Positions 17,528-26,675 are shown, numbered from the stretch's first letter. The stretch: 64,000 nt of DNA from UBA4416 sp943362175 (GCA_943362175.1 CALRIU020000002.1:335000-398999), one strand, 5' to 3'. Numbers and translations: made by a program. The notes: generated by a model not told the origin, from the sequence alone.

Positions 17528-18565
17528 TCATGACGTCATAGCCGATAATACAGGCTCAACGACCTCCCGAAGCTCATCCATCCTCACCTCCAGGTCAAAA
17601 TTATTTGCGCGTTCATCAATCTCAGTAGCAGCACAGCGCAGATAGTGGTAATTGACGTTTACGGCATCGCAGAGGGAATAATACATGTTGTTATGGCGAT
17701 CAGAATCTTTTCGGAATTCCAGTACATGTGTCCCTTCCTTCATAAACATGATCAGTGCAAGCGCTGCACCGTGCGTGCTGATCACAACTTTAGCGTTCGA
17801 GATCAGGTCAAGCTGCTCCTGAAAAGTATATTCTTCAAAATACAGGATCACAAAACCACGTTCCTTCAAAAAATCGCATAGCTGCTGTTCGTTGGTCACA
17901 AAACGCCTGCTGGACTTTGCTCTACTGATGTAGATCTTCTCAACAGGCTTTGAAACAGGCTTCAACTGCGGTAAAACAATCGCCCTGAGCTTCCGGAGAT
18001 TTTCAGGATTAAAATTTCCGGTACCCGTTATATGGGAAGGGACATAAAGCTTCGGAACTTTAGCCAGGGTATCATCTTCGAGGTAAGCCATTTTCGTGAT
18101 CTTAAAATACTGCAAACTGTCGAGGTACAATGGCTCGTGCTTGAAATAAGCCGGCAATAAGGCCGTATAATTTTTCAGCTCATCATTGAGCTCGGCAATC
18201 CGGGTCAGACCGTCGCAGAGCCAATGCGCAAAGCCGTGCGGGCCGCTGTAATTATCAAACAAAACCAGGTAGTTTACCTGCTTGTCCAGCGTTCGTTTTT
18301 TGAATTTTAAAAGTGTTTTTAACAGGTACCGGCTTTTATAGTTCCTGAAATCTATATCATAGCAGATAATAAACTCCTTTTTAGAGCGAAAATTTTCATA
18401 GATAATACCCAAAGGCGTTAAGGCGGCATTTCTGATGAAGTACAGGCCACTGGACTTGACCGTGTAGGATGTCGCCCCGAAATATCCTTCATCACCGGTT
18501 TTCAAACCAACAGGAAGCTTCCTCCTGATCACATGCTCTTTATAAAATTCCCTTACCAGCTTCAT
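17528..18565 (-). CDS. GT61-family (DUF563-like) glycosyltransferase
   Basis: A 345-residue protein with the GT61/DUF563 order of motifs: NYLVLFDNYSGPHGFAHWLCDGL (an H-W-x-x-D/E-like segment), KIYISRAKSSRRFVTNEQQL (Y-x-S-R...R...N-E), FEEYTFQEQLDLISNAKVVISTHGAALALIMFM (the conserved A-x-x-V-I-x-x-H-G-A-A-L-x-N-x-x-F region) and GTHVLEF. Family members transfer xylose, GlcNAc or other sugars onto glycans or proteins. Its ATG overlaps the stop of the GT4 gene by 4 bases, so the two are translationally coupled. Confidence 0.83.
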   Translation of the reverse strand: MKLVREFYKEHVIRRKLPVGLKTGDEGYFGATSYTVKSSGLYFIRNAALTPLGIIYENFRSKKEFIICYDIDFRNYKSRYLLKTLLKFKKRTLDKQVNYLVLFDNYSGPHGFAHWLCDGLTRIAELNDELKNYTALLPAYFKHEPLYLDSLQYFKITKMAYLEDDTLAKVPKLYVPSHITGTGNFNPENLRKLRAIVLPQLKPVSKPVEKIYISRAKSSRRFVTNEQQLCDFLKERGFVILYFEEYTFQEQLDLISNAKVVISTHGAALALIMFMKEGTHVLEFRKDSDRHNNMYYSLCDAVNVNYHYLRCAATEIDERANNFDLEVRMDELREVVEPVLSAMTS

Positions 18566-19761
18566 GATCGTACCTGATTTTGCAAATTTGTAAATACATG
18601 CTGAAGGGCGTTCCGGGCCGCTGTATAATTAAAGGCGGAAGATTCTTTTACGAGCCCTATCTTGTGTTTCAATTCCCTTCTTACTGCCGGTTGGCTCACG
18701 AGCACAAGCGCCTGCGACAACTCTTCACTGGAAGAAGGATCGAAATACAAAGCGCTGTCTTCCAGCATTTCTTTGTGCCCGGCGAGATCTGAACAAACAG
18801 CAGGCACGTTATATTCAAGGGCTTCCAGTGGCGGCAGATTTGTCGGGCCTAAAAACGTCGGCATCACCAGGCTCAGTGCATTTGACAATAAGGTCTCTTT
18901 TTCCATTTCGGGAATAAAGCCCAGGCAAAGCACCTCGTTTGTCAAATCCAGCTCTGCTATGTGTTGCCTGATTGCCGGCAGCTCTCCCTTATCGGAGCCG
19001 GAAAGCACCAGTTTGATGTGTTGCGTATCTGTATCACGAAAGATCTTAAATGCTTTGATCAAAGTGATGTGATTCTTATGTTTCCAGTACTGCGCCGGAT
19101 AATAAAAATAGCCTGTCGTTTCCAGTCCGTAATTTTTCAAGACTGCCTGCGCAGCTCCTGTGGGAACAGAAGTTTGTTTGCGGATAAAAAACGGTACCAC
19201 CACAATCTTACCGGGAGCAATTTGCAAATAGCGAATCAACTCTTCCTTTCCTGCTTCCGATTCCACCGCAATCAAGGCGGCCTTTTTGAGCTCTGTATTA
19301 TACCACTGTTTTCTTTTTTCCAACTGGCCGTTCTCGCTGAATTCGGCGAAGGTGCTCAGGGAAAGGTGCGCGATATCCCAGTTAGTGGCAATGAAGGGTA
19401 CACCTTCGAGCTCGCGCTGTGCCTGGTTCAGGTAATACACATAGTCTATTTCAAAACCGGCAATAAGCTTTGAAACACGCCTGTTGATAAGCCCGCTTAG
19501 GTAGGCGTTGGCAGGCTTGCTGTTCTTTAAAATTTTTCGGGCGAGCTTGAGAAAAAAGGTCGGCTTTGTAAAATGCTCGTTCAGGTAGATGACTTCCTTA
19601 TTAAGATTTACCGGGTGAGAGGACTTTTTATAGGCTATAAAAACGATGTCGGTTCCTTCGAAACGCTCTTCATCGAGCAATTTCACAAGAGAATGAATAT
19701 AAGTATAAGCACCGCCCTCCTGCGGTAACATATCGTTATTAAGCCATACTCCTATTTTCAT
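18562..19761 (-). CDS. Glycosyltransferase family 4
   Basis: A 399-residue GT-B enzyme. The N-terminal glycine-rich acceptor loop is GVWLNNDMLPQEGGAYTYIHSLVKLL; the donor half has GYFYYPAQYWKHKNHITLIKAF, KLVLSGSDKGEL, VLCLGFIPEMEKETLLSNA and VMPTFLGPTNLPPLEALEYNVPAVCSD, in which PTNLPPLEA is the E-x7-E region with the first position changed to N/T and the second Glu retained. It is followed with a 4-base overlap by the GT61-like gene and preceded at 8 bases by a small-molecule methyltransferase gene. Confidence 0.88.
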   Translation of the reverse strand: MKIGVWLNNDMLPQEGGAYTYIHSLVKLLDEERFEGTDIVFIAYKKSSHPVNLNKEVIYLNEHFTKPTFFLKLARKILKNSKPANAYLSGLINRRVSKLIAGFEIDYVYYLNQAQRELEGVPFIATNWDIAHLSLSTFAEFSENGQLEKRKQWYNTELKKAALIAVESEAGKEELIRYLQIAPGKIVVVPFFIRKQTSVPTGAAQAVLKNYGLETTGYFYYPAQYWKHKNHITLIKAFKIFRDTDTQHIKLVLSGSDKGELPAIRQHIAELDLTNEVLCLGFIPEMEKETLLSNALSLVMPTFLGPTNLPPLEALEYNVPAVCSDLAGHKEMLEDSALYFDPSSSEELSQALVLVSQPAVRRELKHKIGLVKESSAFNYTAARNALQHVFTNLQNQVRS

Positions 19762-19769
19762 TCTGCAAT

Positions 19770-20516
19770 TTATTTTTTCCTCAATACATACAGGGCGTAC
19801 CAGTTTGCACTATCAGGCTCCCGGTCCAACATCCAGCCGTAGCTGCTTATGATTTCAAATTTGTCTCCTGCAAGACGTTCCATATCATTCCTGAAAAAAT
19901 ACCGCATCCGATGTAACTCGGAAAACCGGTGCTCCACATTATGCTCTTTATCCTTCACTTCAAAATCAAATGCCACCTCCACCGTATGGTCTTCTTTCAG
20001 ATGAGTCGCCGTGGTCCGGCGCTTCATGGCAAAGCGGTCATTCTGCATATCCTTAGTACGGTTGCCGGGAGGATCCGCCATCACGCCGTCCCCGTTCCAA
20101 AAATCGAATACCAGCATTCCGTCTTTCTCCAGGTGATCATAGGCTCTTGCAAAGAAGTCTTTGACATCCGTATCGCTATTCAAATAACTGAACACGTGGA
20201 AGAGAGAAACAATGAGCGGGAAGGTTTTATCAAGCTCATAATTCCTGATATCCCCTTGCATAAATGTCGCTTCAGCAATAGAACGGCTTTTAGCGATCCC
20301 TATCATATCTTCGGACAGATCGAGCCCTGTGACTCTATATCCTTTCTTCGAAAATTCAGCTGAATAGTTTCCTGTTCCACAACCAAGCTCCAGTAATGCT
20401 GTGCTATCCAAAACCCGGTGCCGACCGATCACAGACAACACATACTCTGTTTCAGCAGCATACTCTTTATCCTGGTAGATCAGGTCGTAAATCTTCGCGT
20501 AATCTTTAAACTGCAT
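19770..20516 (-). CDS. Class I SAM-dependent methyltransferase
   Basis: A 248-residue methyltransferase with motif I LLELGCGTGNYSAEFSKKG, then VTGLDLSEDMIGIAKS and MQGDIRNYELDKTFPLIVSLFHVFSYL, and FDFWNGDGVM. This subgroup often methylates deoxy-amino sugars (N-methyl or C-methyl) in nucleotide-sugar pathways. I place the start at the ATG at 20516 (MQFKDYAKIYDLIYQ), one base after the DegT stop; the longer open frame back to 20711 runs over the DegT coding sequence and has no family similarity. Pairing with the aminotransferase suggests an N-methylated amino sugar, which is inference. Confidence 0.85.
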   Translation of the reverse strand: MQFKDYAKIYDLIYQDKEYAAETEYVLSVIGRHRVLDSTALLELGCGTGNYSAEFSKKGYRVTGLDLSEDMIGIAKSRSIAEATFMQGDIRNYELDKTFPLIVSLFHVFSYLNSDTDVKDFFARAYDHLEKDGMLVFDFWNGDGVMADPPGNRTKDMQNDRFAMKRRTTATHLKEDHTVEVAFDFEVKDKEHNVEHRFSELHRMRYFFRNDMERLAGDKFEIISSYGWMLDREPDSANWYALYVLRKK

Positions 20517-20517
20517 C

Positions 20518-21627
20518 TTAATTTCGTTTAGCGATCTCCATAAATTTATCGCACACATAATCCATGTCCGCATCGCTAAGGCCAAGGCCGCTTGGCAGAT
20601 AAAACCCTTTCCGGGCGATATACTCCGACTCCGGATACTTACCGGCAAACCTGCCCTTGAAAACGGGTTGCTCGTGTGCACACCAGAAAAAAGGTCTTGA
20701 GCCGATGCCATGCTGTGCCAGCTCTTTCATGAAATACTCGTTGTCATGCTGACTTTCCTTTCCAATGACAATGGCAAAGACCCAATAGATATTATCGGCA
20801 TAAGCTGTTTTCTCGACAGGAAACCGGAAGCCTTCCATCCCTGATAATCTTTCCGAATAATAGTTTCCGATATGTCTTTTCTTCATAACAAACTCATCGA
20901 GTCTTTCCAGCTGCGCCATACCCAGGGCCGCCTGCAAATTCGTCATCCGGTAATTATAACCCAGCTCGTAATGCACAAATCTTTTTTCAGGAACAAAGCA
21001 AAGGTTTCTCAAAGACAGGCATTTGTTGGCAACCTCCTCATCGTCTGTCATGAGCATACCACCCTCTCCCGTAGTAATATGCTTGTTCGGATAAAAACTA
21101 AAAATACTGACATCGCCCAGACTTCCGCAGGCTTTACCGTGATAGGTCTGTCCGTGCATTTCAGCAGCATCCTCAATGATCTTAAGACCGTATTTGGCTT
21201 TCAATTCAAAGACAGGGTTCATGTCTACCGGTAAACCGTAAGTGTGTACCACCATGATCGCTTTGGTCTTTTTGGTGATCTTAGGCTCAATGTCCTCCAC
21301 CTTCATGTTCCAGGTATCGGCATGACAATCCACAAATACAGGAATGGCTTTCACCTGAACGATGGCCATGATACAGGAAATGATACAAAAGGTCGGAACA
21401 ATCACCTCATCTCCTTCCCCAATCCCGATAGCTCTTACCGCAAGCTCCAGCGCAGCTGTACCATTGCATACCGCTATGCCATGCTTACGGCCTACCTTTT
21501 TAGCAAAACCTGCTTCAAATTGCTTAATAAAGGGGCCTTCACTGGAAATCCAACCTGTATCGATGCATTCGTTAAGGTACTTTTTTTCGTTGCCGTCTAA
21601 CAGCGGGGTATTCACAGGAATATTCAT
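20518..21627 (-). CDS. DegT/DnrJ/EryC1/StrS sugar aminotransferase
   Basis: A 369-residue PLP-dependent aminotransferase acting on keto-sugar nucleotides. Visible are NTPLLDGNEKKYLNECIDTGWISSEGPFI, AVCNGTAALELAVRAIGIGEGDEVIVPTF, VFVDCHADTWNM, TKAIMVVHTYGLPVDM, IIEDAAEMHG, and FSFYPNKHITTGEGGML, where the lysine of PNK is the PLP Schiff-base residue. GYNYRMTNLQAALGMAQLERLDEF is the standard dimer-contact region. Perosamine synthase-type enzymes are the nearest functional group by motif, but the sugar cannot be assigned. The dehydratase making its substrate is not in this window. It lies 3 bases after the cupin gene. Confidence 0.92.
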   Translation of the reverse strand: MNIPVNTPLLDGNEKKYLNECIDTGWISSEGPFIKQFEAGFAKKVGRKHGIAVCNGTAALELAVRAIGIGEGDEVIVPTFCIISCIMAIVQVKAIPVFVDCHADTWNMKVEDIEPKITKKTKAIMVVHTYGLPVDMNPVFELKAKYGLKIIEDAAEMHGQTYHGKACGSLGDVSIFSFYPNKHITTGEGGMLMTDDEEVANKCLSLRNLCFVPEKRFVHYELGYNYRMTNLQAALGMAQLERLDEFVMKKRHIGNYYSERLSGMEGFRFPVEKTAYADNIYWVFAIVIGKESQHDNEYFMKELAQHGIGSRPFFWCAHEQPVFKGRFAGKYPESEYIARKGFYLPSGLGLSDADMDYVCDKFMEIAKRN

Positions 21628-21630
21628 AAC

Positions 21631-22029
21631 TTAAAATCGTGTTTTATCGTGTTCGCCCGAATAAGGTCCTTGCTTCACTTCAATCATCTCGGTTGGTTCC
21701 AGCATTTCAAAACCATGGCCTCCGCTTGATAATAAGATCACATCGCCCGCTTCCAGGATTCTGTCGAAAAGATATTCCTTTTCCTGTGTGTAGAACTGAA
21801 TTTTTACCAGACCGCTTTTAACGAACAGGACTTCCTGGGTGAGTGTTACCGTACGGTCGACCGCATTATGGACGTGAGGCTGGATCACATAGCCTTTCGG
21901 ACGATTCATATAGCCAAGCTGCTGCGAAAAGTCGTCAGGCGTAAAAAACTTAATGCCTTCTTCCTTAAAATCATGTTTGATAATGATCGCCAATAAAAGG
22001 TCGAGGTGTTTAATATATTCAATCATCAT
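21631..22029 (-). CDS. Small cupin-fold protein next to the DegT aminotransferase
   Basis: A 132-residue protein with a single cupin-like beta barrel: PKGYVIQPHVHNAVDRTVTLTQEVLFVKSGLVKIQFY gives a metal-type H-x-H with downstream Glu, and RILEAGDVILLSSGGHGFEMLEPTEMIEVKQGPY gives the second cupin motif (G-D-x-x-x-x-x-x-x-x-H). Small cupins in such clusters act as sugar ketoisomerases or sensor-like partners; no specific family motif is seen to decide. Two ATG codons are adjacent (22029 and 22026). Neighbour spacing of 3 and 8 bases puts it firmly in the glycan operon. Confidence 0.72.
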   Translation of the reverse strand: MMIEYIKHLDLLLAIIIKHDFKEEGIKFFTPDDFSQQLGYMNRPKGYVIQPHVHNAVDRTVTLTQEVLFVKSGLVKIQFYTQEKEYLFDRILEAGDVILLSSGGHGFEMLEPTEMIEVKQGPYSGEHDKTRF

Positions 22030-22037
22030 GTTAAGTC

Positions 22038-22946
22038 TTATAATTTTTCAGGGGTTCCGGTTATCACGTTGATCACCTCAAGCCCCCGGATCAGCTCCAG
22101 TCGTTGATTTCCTTCAAGATAGGTCAATGCATAATTTATGTCACGGCTTTCCCTGAATTTACTTTCTACGAAGGCCTCGCCTACGGAGAGCTCTCTCACC
22201 TTATCCGTCAATAAATCACGCCTCACAAAATAAGCGTTGTTACCGGCGAGGTTGCATCCCACCAAGGCGTAAGACTTTTTTTTCGCCACATGATGGAGCG
22301 CCGGTAAAGAAGCCCCCCAGAATAAATTACTGAAGTGCCTGCTTGTTCTTACAAAGGCTTTGTCATAAGGCACGGTGATAGCCCGCTCTTTACCAAACAC
22401 ACTGTTATATTCCACGGCTATGATCGCGGGATTAAGACTACTCAGGTCCAGGGAATCAAAAATATGATAGTCATTGCCATCGAGATCGATATGCAGAAAA
22501 CCAATATCTGAATAACCTGTTTCTTTCAATAAGCCATTGATGTTTTCCTTATCAATGAAAACCGCTTTTTGCCTTAACGCATAGCGCCAATACCAAGCCT
22601 GGCTTTTAAGCGAATCCATTGCTTCCTGCGAACCATCCATCACAAAACCCGACCAGTTGTTATGGCACATCAGAAAACGGGTATTGGATTCGAGGTAGTT
22701 CTCAACGCCAAACTCTATGAAGACCTTATTCCTGATCGCCACATGCTTGATCAGGTATTGGATAATGCCGTCGTCTCCAAACTGACTAAAGATCTTAAAT
22801 TCATAATCATGGATGTTTGGCGAATTTATCTGGTATTGCTGATTCGACAGCAAAGCCCCCAGGGCCAGCAGCTCCGTGTCATTGCTTTGTTGTTTCAGGC
22901 CATCGCCTGATAAAACACGTATTGCCTTTTTTACTTTTCCAAACAT
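22038..22946 (-). CDS. FkbM-like methyltransferase-fold protein
   Basis: A 302-residue protein with IHDYEFKIFSQFGDDGIIQYLIKHV, VFIEFGVENYLESNTRFL (a SAM motif I-like E-F-G-V), WSGFVMDGSQEAM, IGFLHIDLDGNDYHIFDSL (corresponding to the I-K-x-D-x-E-G-x-E of FkbM, but with D-L-D-G-N-D) and PAIIAVEYNSVFG. This set is found in a group of glycan-locus proteins usually left unnamed. The altered core motif means methyltransferase activity is uncertain. I use the ATG at 22946 (MFGKVKKAIRVL); the frame extends to a TTG at 22970. Confidence 0.68.
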   Translation of the reverse strand: MFGKVKKAIRVLSGDGLKQQSNDTELLALGALLSNQQYQINSPNIHDYEFKIFSQFGDDGIIQYLIKHVAIRNKVFIEFGVENYLESNTRFLMCHNNWSGFVMDGSQEAMDSLKSQAWYWRYALRQKAVFIDKENINGLLKETGYSDIGFLHIDLDGNDYHIFDSLDLSSLNPAIIAVEYNSVFGKERAITVPYDKAFVRTSRHFSNLFWGASLPALHHVAKKKSYALVGCNLAGNNAYFVRRDLLTDKVRELSVGEAFVESKFRESRDINYALTYLEGNQRLELIRGLEVINVITGTPEKL

Positions 22947-22994
22947 GCGTTGATGGGTGCCCGGAATCAAATCCTGAAGGCATTGTGTATTTAA

Positions 22995-23906
22995 TTAAAA
23001 AATATTTTTCAGTTTAAAGATAATTCTTTCCTTTTTGTCCATGAATTTTTTGGAGAAAAAGATAGCCGTTCGTTTTCTTTCCCGCAGGTTTTCCTTCACG
23101 TCCAACTTCCTGAGCTTCTCAGGGTCGAAGCTATCGGCAAGCACATTATCATAGACACTCGTACTTGTTTTAGCATGCTCACCGCTTCCGTCGTTTCCTC
23201 CATTGATTGTAAAAGGAATTTTCGGATACAGCGTCAGCTTGTTTTTCAGGAATGAAGAGGCATACCAACGGATTGCCCAGGAGCTGTTCTTTTCCTTTAC
23301 CTGATCTTTCAGCATCTTGAAAAAATTATAAGTGCCCGAGAATTCAAATTCGTGTTGCAGGTTTTTAGATTCCAGCTCTGCTACAAGGGCTTTACCATCA
23401 GGGTTAAAATCCTGCCAGCGGTCTTTCCAGGTAGCCCAGCCCCAACAATCTGCTCCCTTCAGGAAAAAATAATCAGACTTATAGCCCGCCGGGAATGAAT
23501 AGCCGTGAATGCAATTGATCTGTTGATTATCCCCGAAATGATTCAGTGAGAAATTAAAATAGCGCAGGGCATATTTACTCAACACAAGATCGTCTTCCAG
23601 AACAATGAGCCGTCCATGCTTTTCGAGCAGATCTGTCACCGTGGAGATCACTGATGCCGCAAGCCCTTCATTCCGGTCTTTTTCACGGATAACAACTTCT
23701 TTACACCAGGCCTCGCTCCTGATCACCTTCCTGACTTCGGTCACGTTCTTTTTATCCTGCGGACTTGCATTGGCCCTGGGACCATCCGCAATAATGTACA
23801 GAAGCGATTCATCGGCCAAAAAATTCTGTTGCAGCGAGGTCAGAACCCTCTGCGTATGGAAAGGCCTGTTAAACACAAATAATACGATCGGCGCCGGGCT
23901 CATCAT
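22995..23906 (-). CDS. Glycosyltransferase, GT-A fold (GT2/GT13-like)
   Basis: A 303-residue protein: APIVLFVFNRPFHTQRVLTSLQQN at the N-terminus, LYIIADGPR, VVIREKDRNEGLAASVISTVTDLLEKHGRLIVLEDDLVLSKYALRYF (EDD as metal motif), and a GADCWGWATWKDRWQDF segment in the acceptor region. This arrangement is typical of a bacterial glycosyltransferase group that resembles GnT-I (GT13). I start at the ATG at 23906, which overlaps the upstream TAA stop by one base (TAATG); a TTG/ATG-extended version would run into the upstream gene. Confidence 0.82.
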   Translation of the reverse strand: MMSPAPIVLFVFNRPFHTQRVLTSLQQNFLADESLLYIIADGPRANASPQDKKNVTEVRKVIRSEAWCKEVVIREKDRNEGLAASVISTVTDLLEKHGRLIVLEDDLVLSKYALRYFNFSLNHFGDNQQINCIHGYSFPAGYKSDYFFLKGADCWGWATWKDRWQDFNPDGKALVAELESKNLQHEFEFSGTYNFFKMLKDQVKEKNSSWAIRWYASSFLKNKLTLYPKIPFTINGGNDGSGEHAKTSTSVYDNVLADSFDPEKLRKLDVKENLRERKRTAIFFSKKFMDKKERIIFKLKNIF

Positions 23907-24622
23907 TATTTTTTCCTCCAGATGCTTGTTTTGTTGAACCATGTAATATACGGCACAGGCCCGAAGCCGTCCATTTCCAGCGTAAACTGATCGGCAAAAT
24001 GTTTTAAAAAATAATCGGAATAATACTCCCGCTCCGTATTATCAATGATTAGCAGACCCTTTGATTTGATCTTAGGGATAGCATGAAGAATGCAGGAAGG
24101 CCTTACGCGGCCATCGACCAATACCACATCCAGGCTATGATCCGCTTCCTCATCTATCCGGGAAGCGTAGGCTTTGAAGGTATCTTTTGTATGATCGTCA
24201 TGCGCACTGTAATAAGCGAAAGGATCTGAAGGATCCTGAGGCAGCACATGGACATTTTGCTCCGGTGTCAGAAAATATCCCTTCCACTGATCTTTGAAAC
24301 CCCGCTTCTCAATATGCGCGCTTATTTCTCTGAACCAGGTATCGTGATGCTCTACTGTAATGACGTTACAGCCTTTTTCCAAAAAGAACAAACTCGATCC
24401 ACCACCACCAAATTCAAATACCTTATCTCCTTTTTTTAATTCCTTCTCAAGGAAATTGATCGCCGGAAAGGTTATCCAGGGCAGACGGTAATACAGGGAT
24501 GTTTTAGAGCGGTCCAGCGTCTTTTTCCAGGGCTTATAATACTTCCAGAAAGAAACGGAATGAGAAGCGTATTTTTTACTCTCATACCTGAACTTCAGAA
24601 AATCCTGCATCAGCTGTTTCAT
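23906..24622 (-). CDS. Class I SAM-dependent methyltransferase
   Basis: A 238-residue protein with KVFEFGGGGSSLFFLEKGCNVITVEHH at about 70-95 (SAM motif I with a poly-glycine loop), WKGYFLTPEQN, SLDVVLVDGRVRPSCILHAIPKIKSKGLLIIDNTE. The VDGRxRxxC segment is seen in a methyltransferase group found in polysaccharide loci. A basic N-terminal region (LKFRYESKKYASH) precedes the core. It lies 2 bases downstream of the ABC ATPase gene. Acceptor unknown. Confidence 0.76.
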   Translation of the reverse strand: MKQLMQDFLKFRYESKKYASHSVSFWKYYKPWKKTLDRSKTSLYYRLPWITFPAINFLEKELKKGDKVFEFGGGGSSLFFLEKGCNVITVEHHDTWFREISAHIEKRGFKDQWKGYFLTPEQNVHVLPQDPSDPFAYYSAHDDHTKDTFKAYASRIDEEADHSLDVVLVDGRVRPSCILHAIPKIKSKGLLIIDNTEREYYSDYFLKHFADQFTLEMDGFGPVPYITWFNKTSIWRKK

Positions 24623-24624
24623 AC

Positions 24625-25845
24625 TTAATTAAATTGGTAATTAAGGTAAAAAGAGCCTTGTTCATCCGGCGGCAGTTTTCCTGTATTGTAGAAATCACCG
24701 GATTCAATATCCAGGGACACATCCGACTGTACCCAATCTGCCAGCTCGCCATTGATTGTCAGGAAAAGGATCAGTGAGTATAAGCCTTTTTTCAGTGGGA
24801 GATTCTGAATCTTCACATCAATATATTCTTTGGAGGAACTATTCAGTCCAAGCTCCTGGCCAGATACTTCGTTGCTCAGGTAGCAGATTCGCGTCCCCAA
24901 TACATCATCAATGCCTATGGAAAGCATAGCATTCTGCAAACTGCTTTTATCCTCGCTGTGGTAATACAGGCGCAGGATAAAATCCTGACCTGACATCACG
25001 GTGCTGATGCTTTGTGCATTTACATTTAAAATATCATAGCGCGAGAACCGAAGCTTTCCATTCCCTATGCGGTCCTTAGCTTTAAGTATTCTTGAATCAG
25101 CCTGCTCTTTTACGCCGGCAAAATAATTATGCAGGATCTTATCGGTATCACCGATGGAATTAATCCTGCCTTTTTCGAGAAACACGCTTTTTTTGCAGAG
25201 CGACTGCACCGCCTGCATATTATGGCTCACAAACAAAATCGTGCGCCCGCTCCTGCTCACGTCACTCATTTTCCCCATGCATTTTTTCTGGAACTCGGCG
25301 TCGCCTACAGCGAGTACTTCATCGATGATGAGTACCTCGTTTTCGAGAAAGGCGGCCACGGCAAAGGCCAGTCGCAGTTGCATGCCGCTGCTGTAATGTT
25401 TCAGGGGCGTATCGATGAATGTGTCTACACCGGCAAAATCCACGATGGCGTCGAAATTTTTCAGGATCTCGGCTTTGCGCATGCCCAGGATGGAGCCGTT
25501 CATGAATACATTTTCGCGGCCGCTGAGCTCCGGATGAAAACCGGTGCCTACTTCGAGCAGGCTGGCAATGCGCCCGCGACCAACAATCCGGCCACTGGTG
25601 GGCGGTGTGATCTTCGATAAAATTTTCAGCAGGGTCGATTTGCCTGCTCCGTTCTTGCCGATGATGCCAACGGTATCGCCGGGCATCACATCAAAGCTCA
25701 CGTCGTTCAGCGCCCAGAAGGCTTCTTTGCTGCCCCTGCTTTTGAATATATTAGCGAGGGAGTCGCGTAAGCTCAGGTAGGGTTGCTGCTCATGATTGAT
25801 CATGAACTTCTTACTGACATGTTGTATTTCTAAAATTGGCTTCAA
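24625..25845 (-). CDS. Polysaccharide ABC exporter ATP-binding subunit, Wzt-like with C-terminal glycan-binding domain
   Basis: A 406-residue protein. The nucleotide-binding domain fills residues 1-240: Walker A GIIGKNGAGKST, a Q-loop region, signature YSSGMQLRLAFAVAA, Walker B VLIIDEVLAVGD and H-loop FVSHNM. Residues about 255-406 form a beta-rich domain (RFSRYDILNVNAQSISTVMSGQDFILRLYYH...) like the Wzt C-terminal domain that recognises the finished, often terminally methylated, O-polysaccharide. The presence of this domain together with several methyltransferases in the locus suggests a cap-dependent export mechanism. It pairs with the permease upstream at a 6-base gap. Confidence 0.9.
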   Translation of the reverse strand: MKPILEIQHVSKKFMINHEQQPYLSLRDSLANIFKSRGSKEAFWALNDVSFDVMPGDTVGIIGKNGAGKSTLLKILSKITPPTSGRIVGRGRIASLLEVGTGFHPELSGRENVFMNGSILGMRKAEILKNFDAIVDFAGVDTFIDTPLKHYSSGMQLRLAFAVAAFLENEVLIIDEVLAVGDAEFQKKCMGKMSDVSRSGRTILFVSHNMQAVQSLCKKSVFLEKGRINSIGDTDKILHNYFAGVKEQADSRILKAKDRIGNGKLRFSRYDILNVNAQSISTVMSGQDFILRLYYHSEDKSSLQNAMLSIGIDDVLGTRICYLSNEVSGQELGLNSSSKEYIDVKIQNLPLKKGLYSLILFLTINGELADWVQSDVSLDIESGDFYNTGKLPPDEQGSFYLNYQFN

Positions 25846-25851
25846 GGAGAA

Positions 25852-26670
25852 TCAGGCCAGATCTGCAAAATAGCGTTCTGTTTTTCTAAAATAAACAACT
25901 CCGGTGATGAATAAAAGCAGGGAAACGCCCGAACTGAGCAAAACCGTTTCCATATTGATTGAGTAACCGCTGAACAAGCCGCGCAGCAGCTCCAGAGCGC
26001 CCGATATGGGATTGAGCTTCAGGGCGAGCTGAATGGCAGGAGAAGAAGAGATCTGGGGAGAATACAATACCGGCGATACGAACAGCAAGCCCTGCATCAG
26101 GAAAGGAATGACATAACGCACATCCCTGTATTTCACATTCATGGCCGAAAGCAAAAGGCCGCAGCCCATCGCCGAAAGGCAGGTAATAAAAACGCTGAGC
26201 GGTAATAAGAAAATGGCCGTCAGATTGATATCGACATGGTACACCATGAGTACGACAATAAACACGGCAAAGGCAATGACAAAATCCACCAGGGCGCCCA
26301 GGATAGCAGAAATGGGAATAATCAGACGCGGAAAATAAATCTTTTTGATGATGTTGGCATTATTGACCATGCTATTGGCAGCGTTGCTCATGCCTCCGCT
26401 GAAGATGCCCCATAAGAGCATCCCGCTCATGGCAAATACGGGATAAGGAATGCTCAGGTTGGTTTTCTGTGAAATGGATTCTCCTAAAAACACCGTAAAG
26501 ACGACGGTCATGAATAAGGGTTGTAGAATGGCCCATAAAAAACCAAGGACGGTTTGCTTATACTTCACTTTCACATCGCGCCAGGTAAAAAAGTAAAACA
26601 GCTCACGGTATTCCCATAATTCTTTTAACCCTAAACTAAATTGACGCTGCGGTTTTATTTCAAACTCCAT
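25852..26670 (-). CDS. Polysaccharide ABC exporter permease, Wzm-like (ABC-2 type)
   Basis: A 272-residue inner-membrane protein with six predicted helices and the ABC-2/Wzm pattern: an N-terminal amphipathic region ELWEYRELFYFFTWRDVKVKYKQTVLGFLWAILQPL (the R-D-x-K-x-x-Y-x-x-x-x-L-G-x-L-W motif), then helices around TVVFTVFLG, LLWGIFSGGMSNAANSMVNNANIIKKIYFPR (coupling-helix region) and a C-terminal helix pair. It exports a lipid-linked glycan across the inner membrane with the ATPase gene that follows. It is the first gene of the minus-strand glycan unit, divergent from rdgB with only 21 bases between start codons. Confidence 0.92.
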   Translation of the reverse strand: MEFEIKPQRQFSLGLKELWEYRELFYFFTWRDVKVKYKQTVLGFLWAILQPLFMTVVFTVFLGESISQKTNLSIPYPVFAMSGMLLWGIFSGGMSNAANSMVNNANIIKKIYFPRLIIPISAILGALVDFVIAFAVFIVVLMVYHVDINLTAIFLLPLSVFITCLSAMGCGLLLSAMNVKYRDVRYVIPFLMQGLLFVSPVLYSPQISSSPAIQLALKLNPISGALELLRGLFSGYSINMETVLLSSGVSLLLFITGVVYFRKTERYFADLA

Positions 26671-26675
26671 ATCAT

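Noticed and set aside
20517..20711. N-terminal extension of the methyltransferase at 19770
   Set aside because: It would overlap the DegT gene by 194 bases; the family similarity starts at MQFKDY, whose ATG is one base from the DegT stop.
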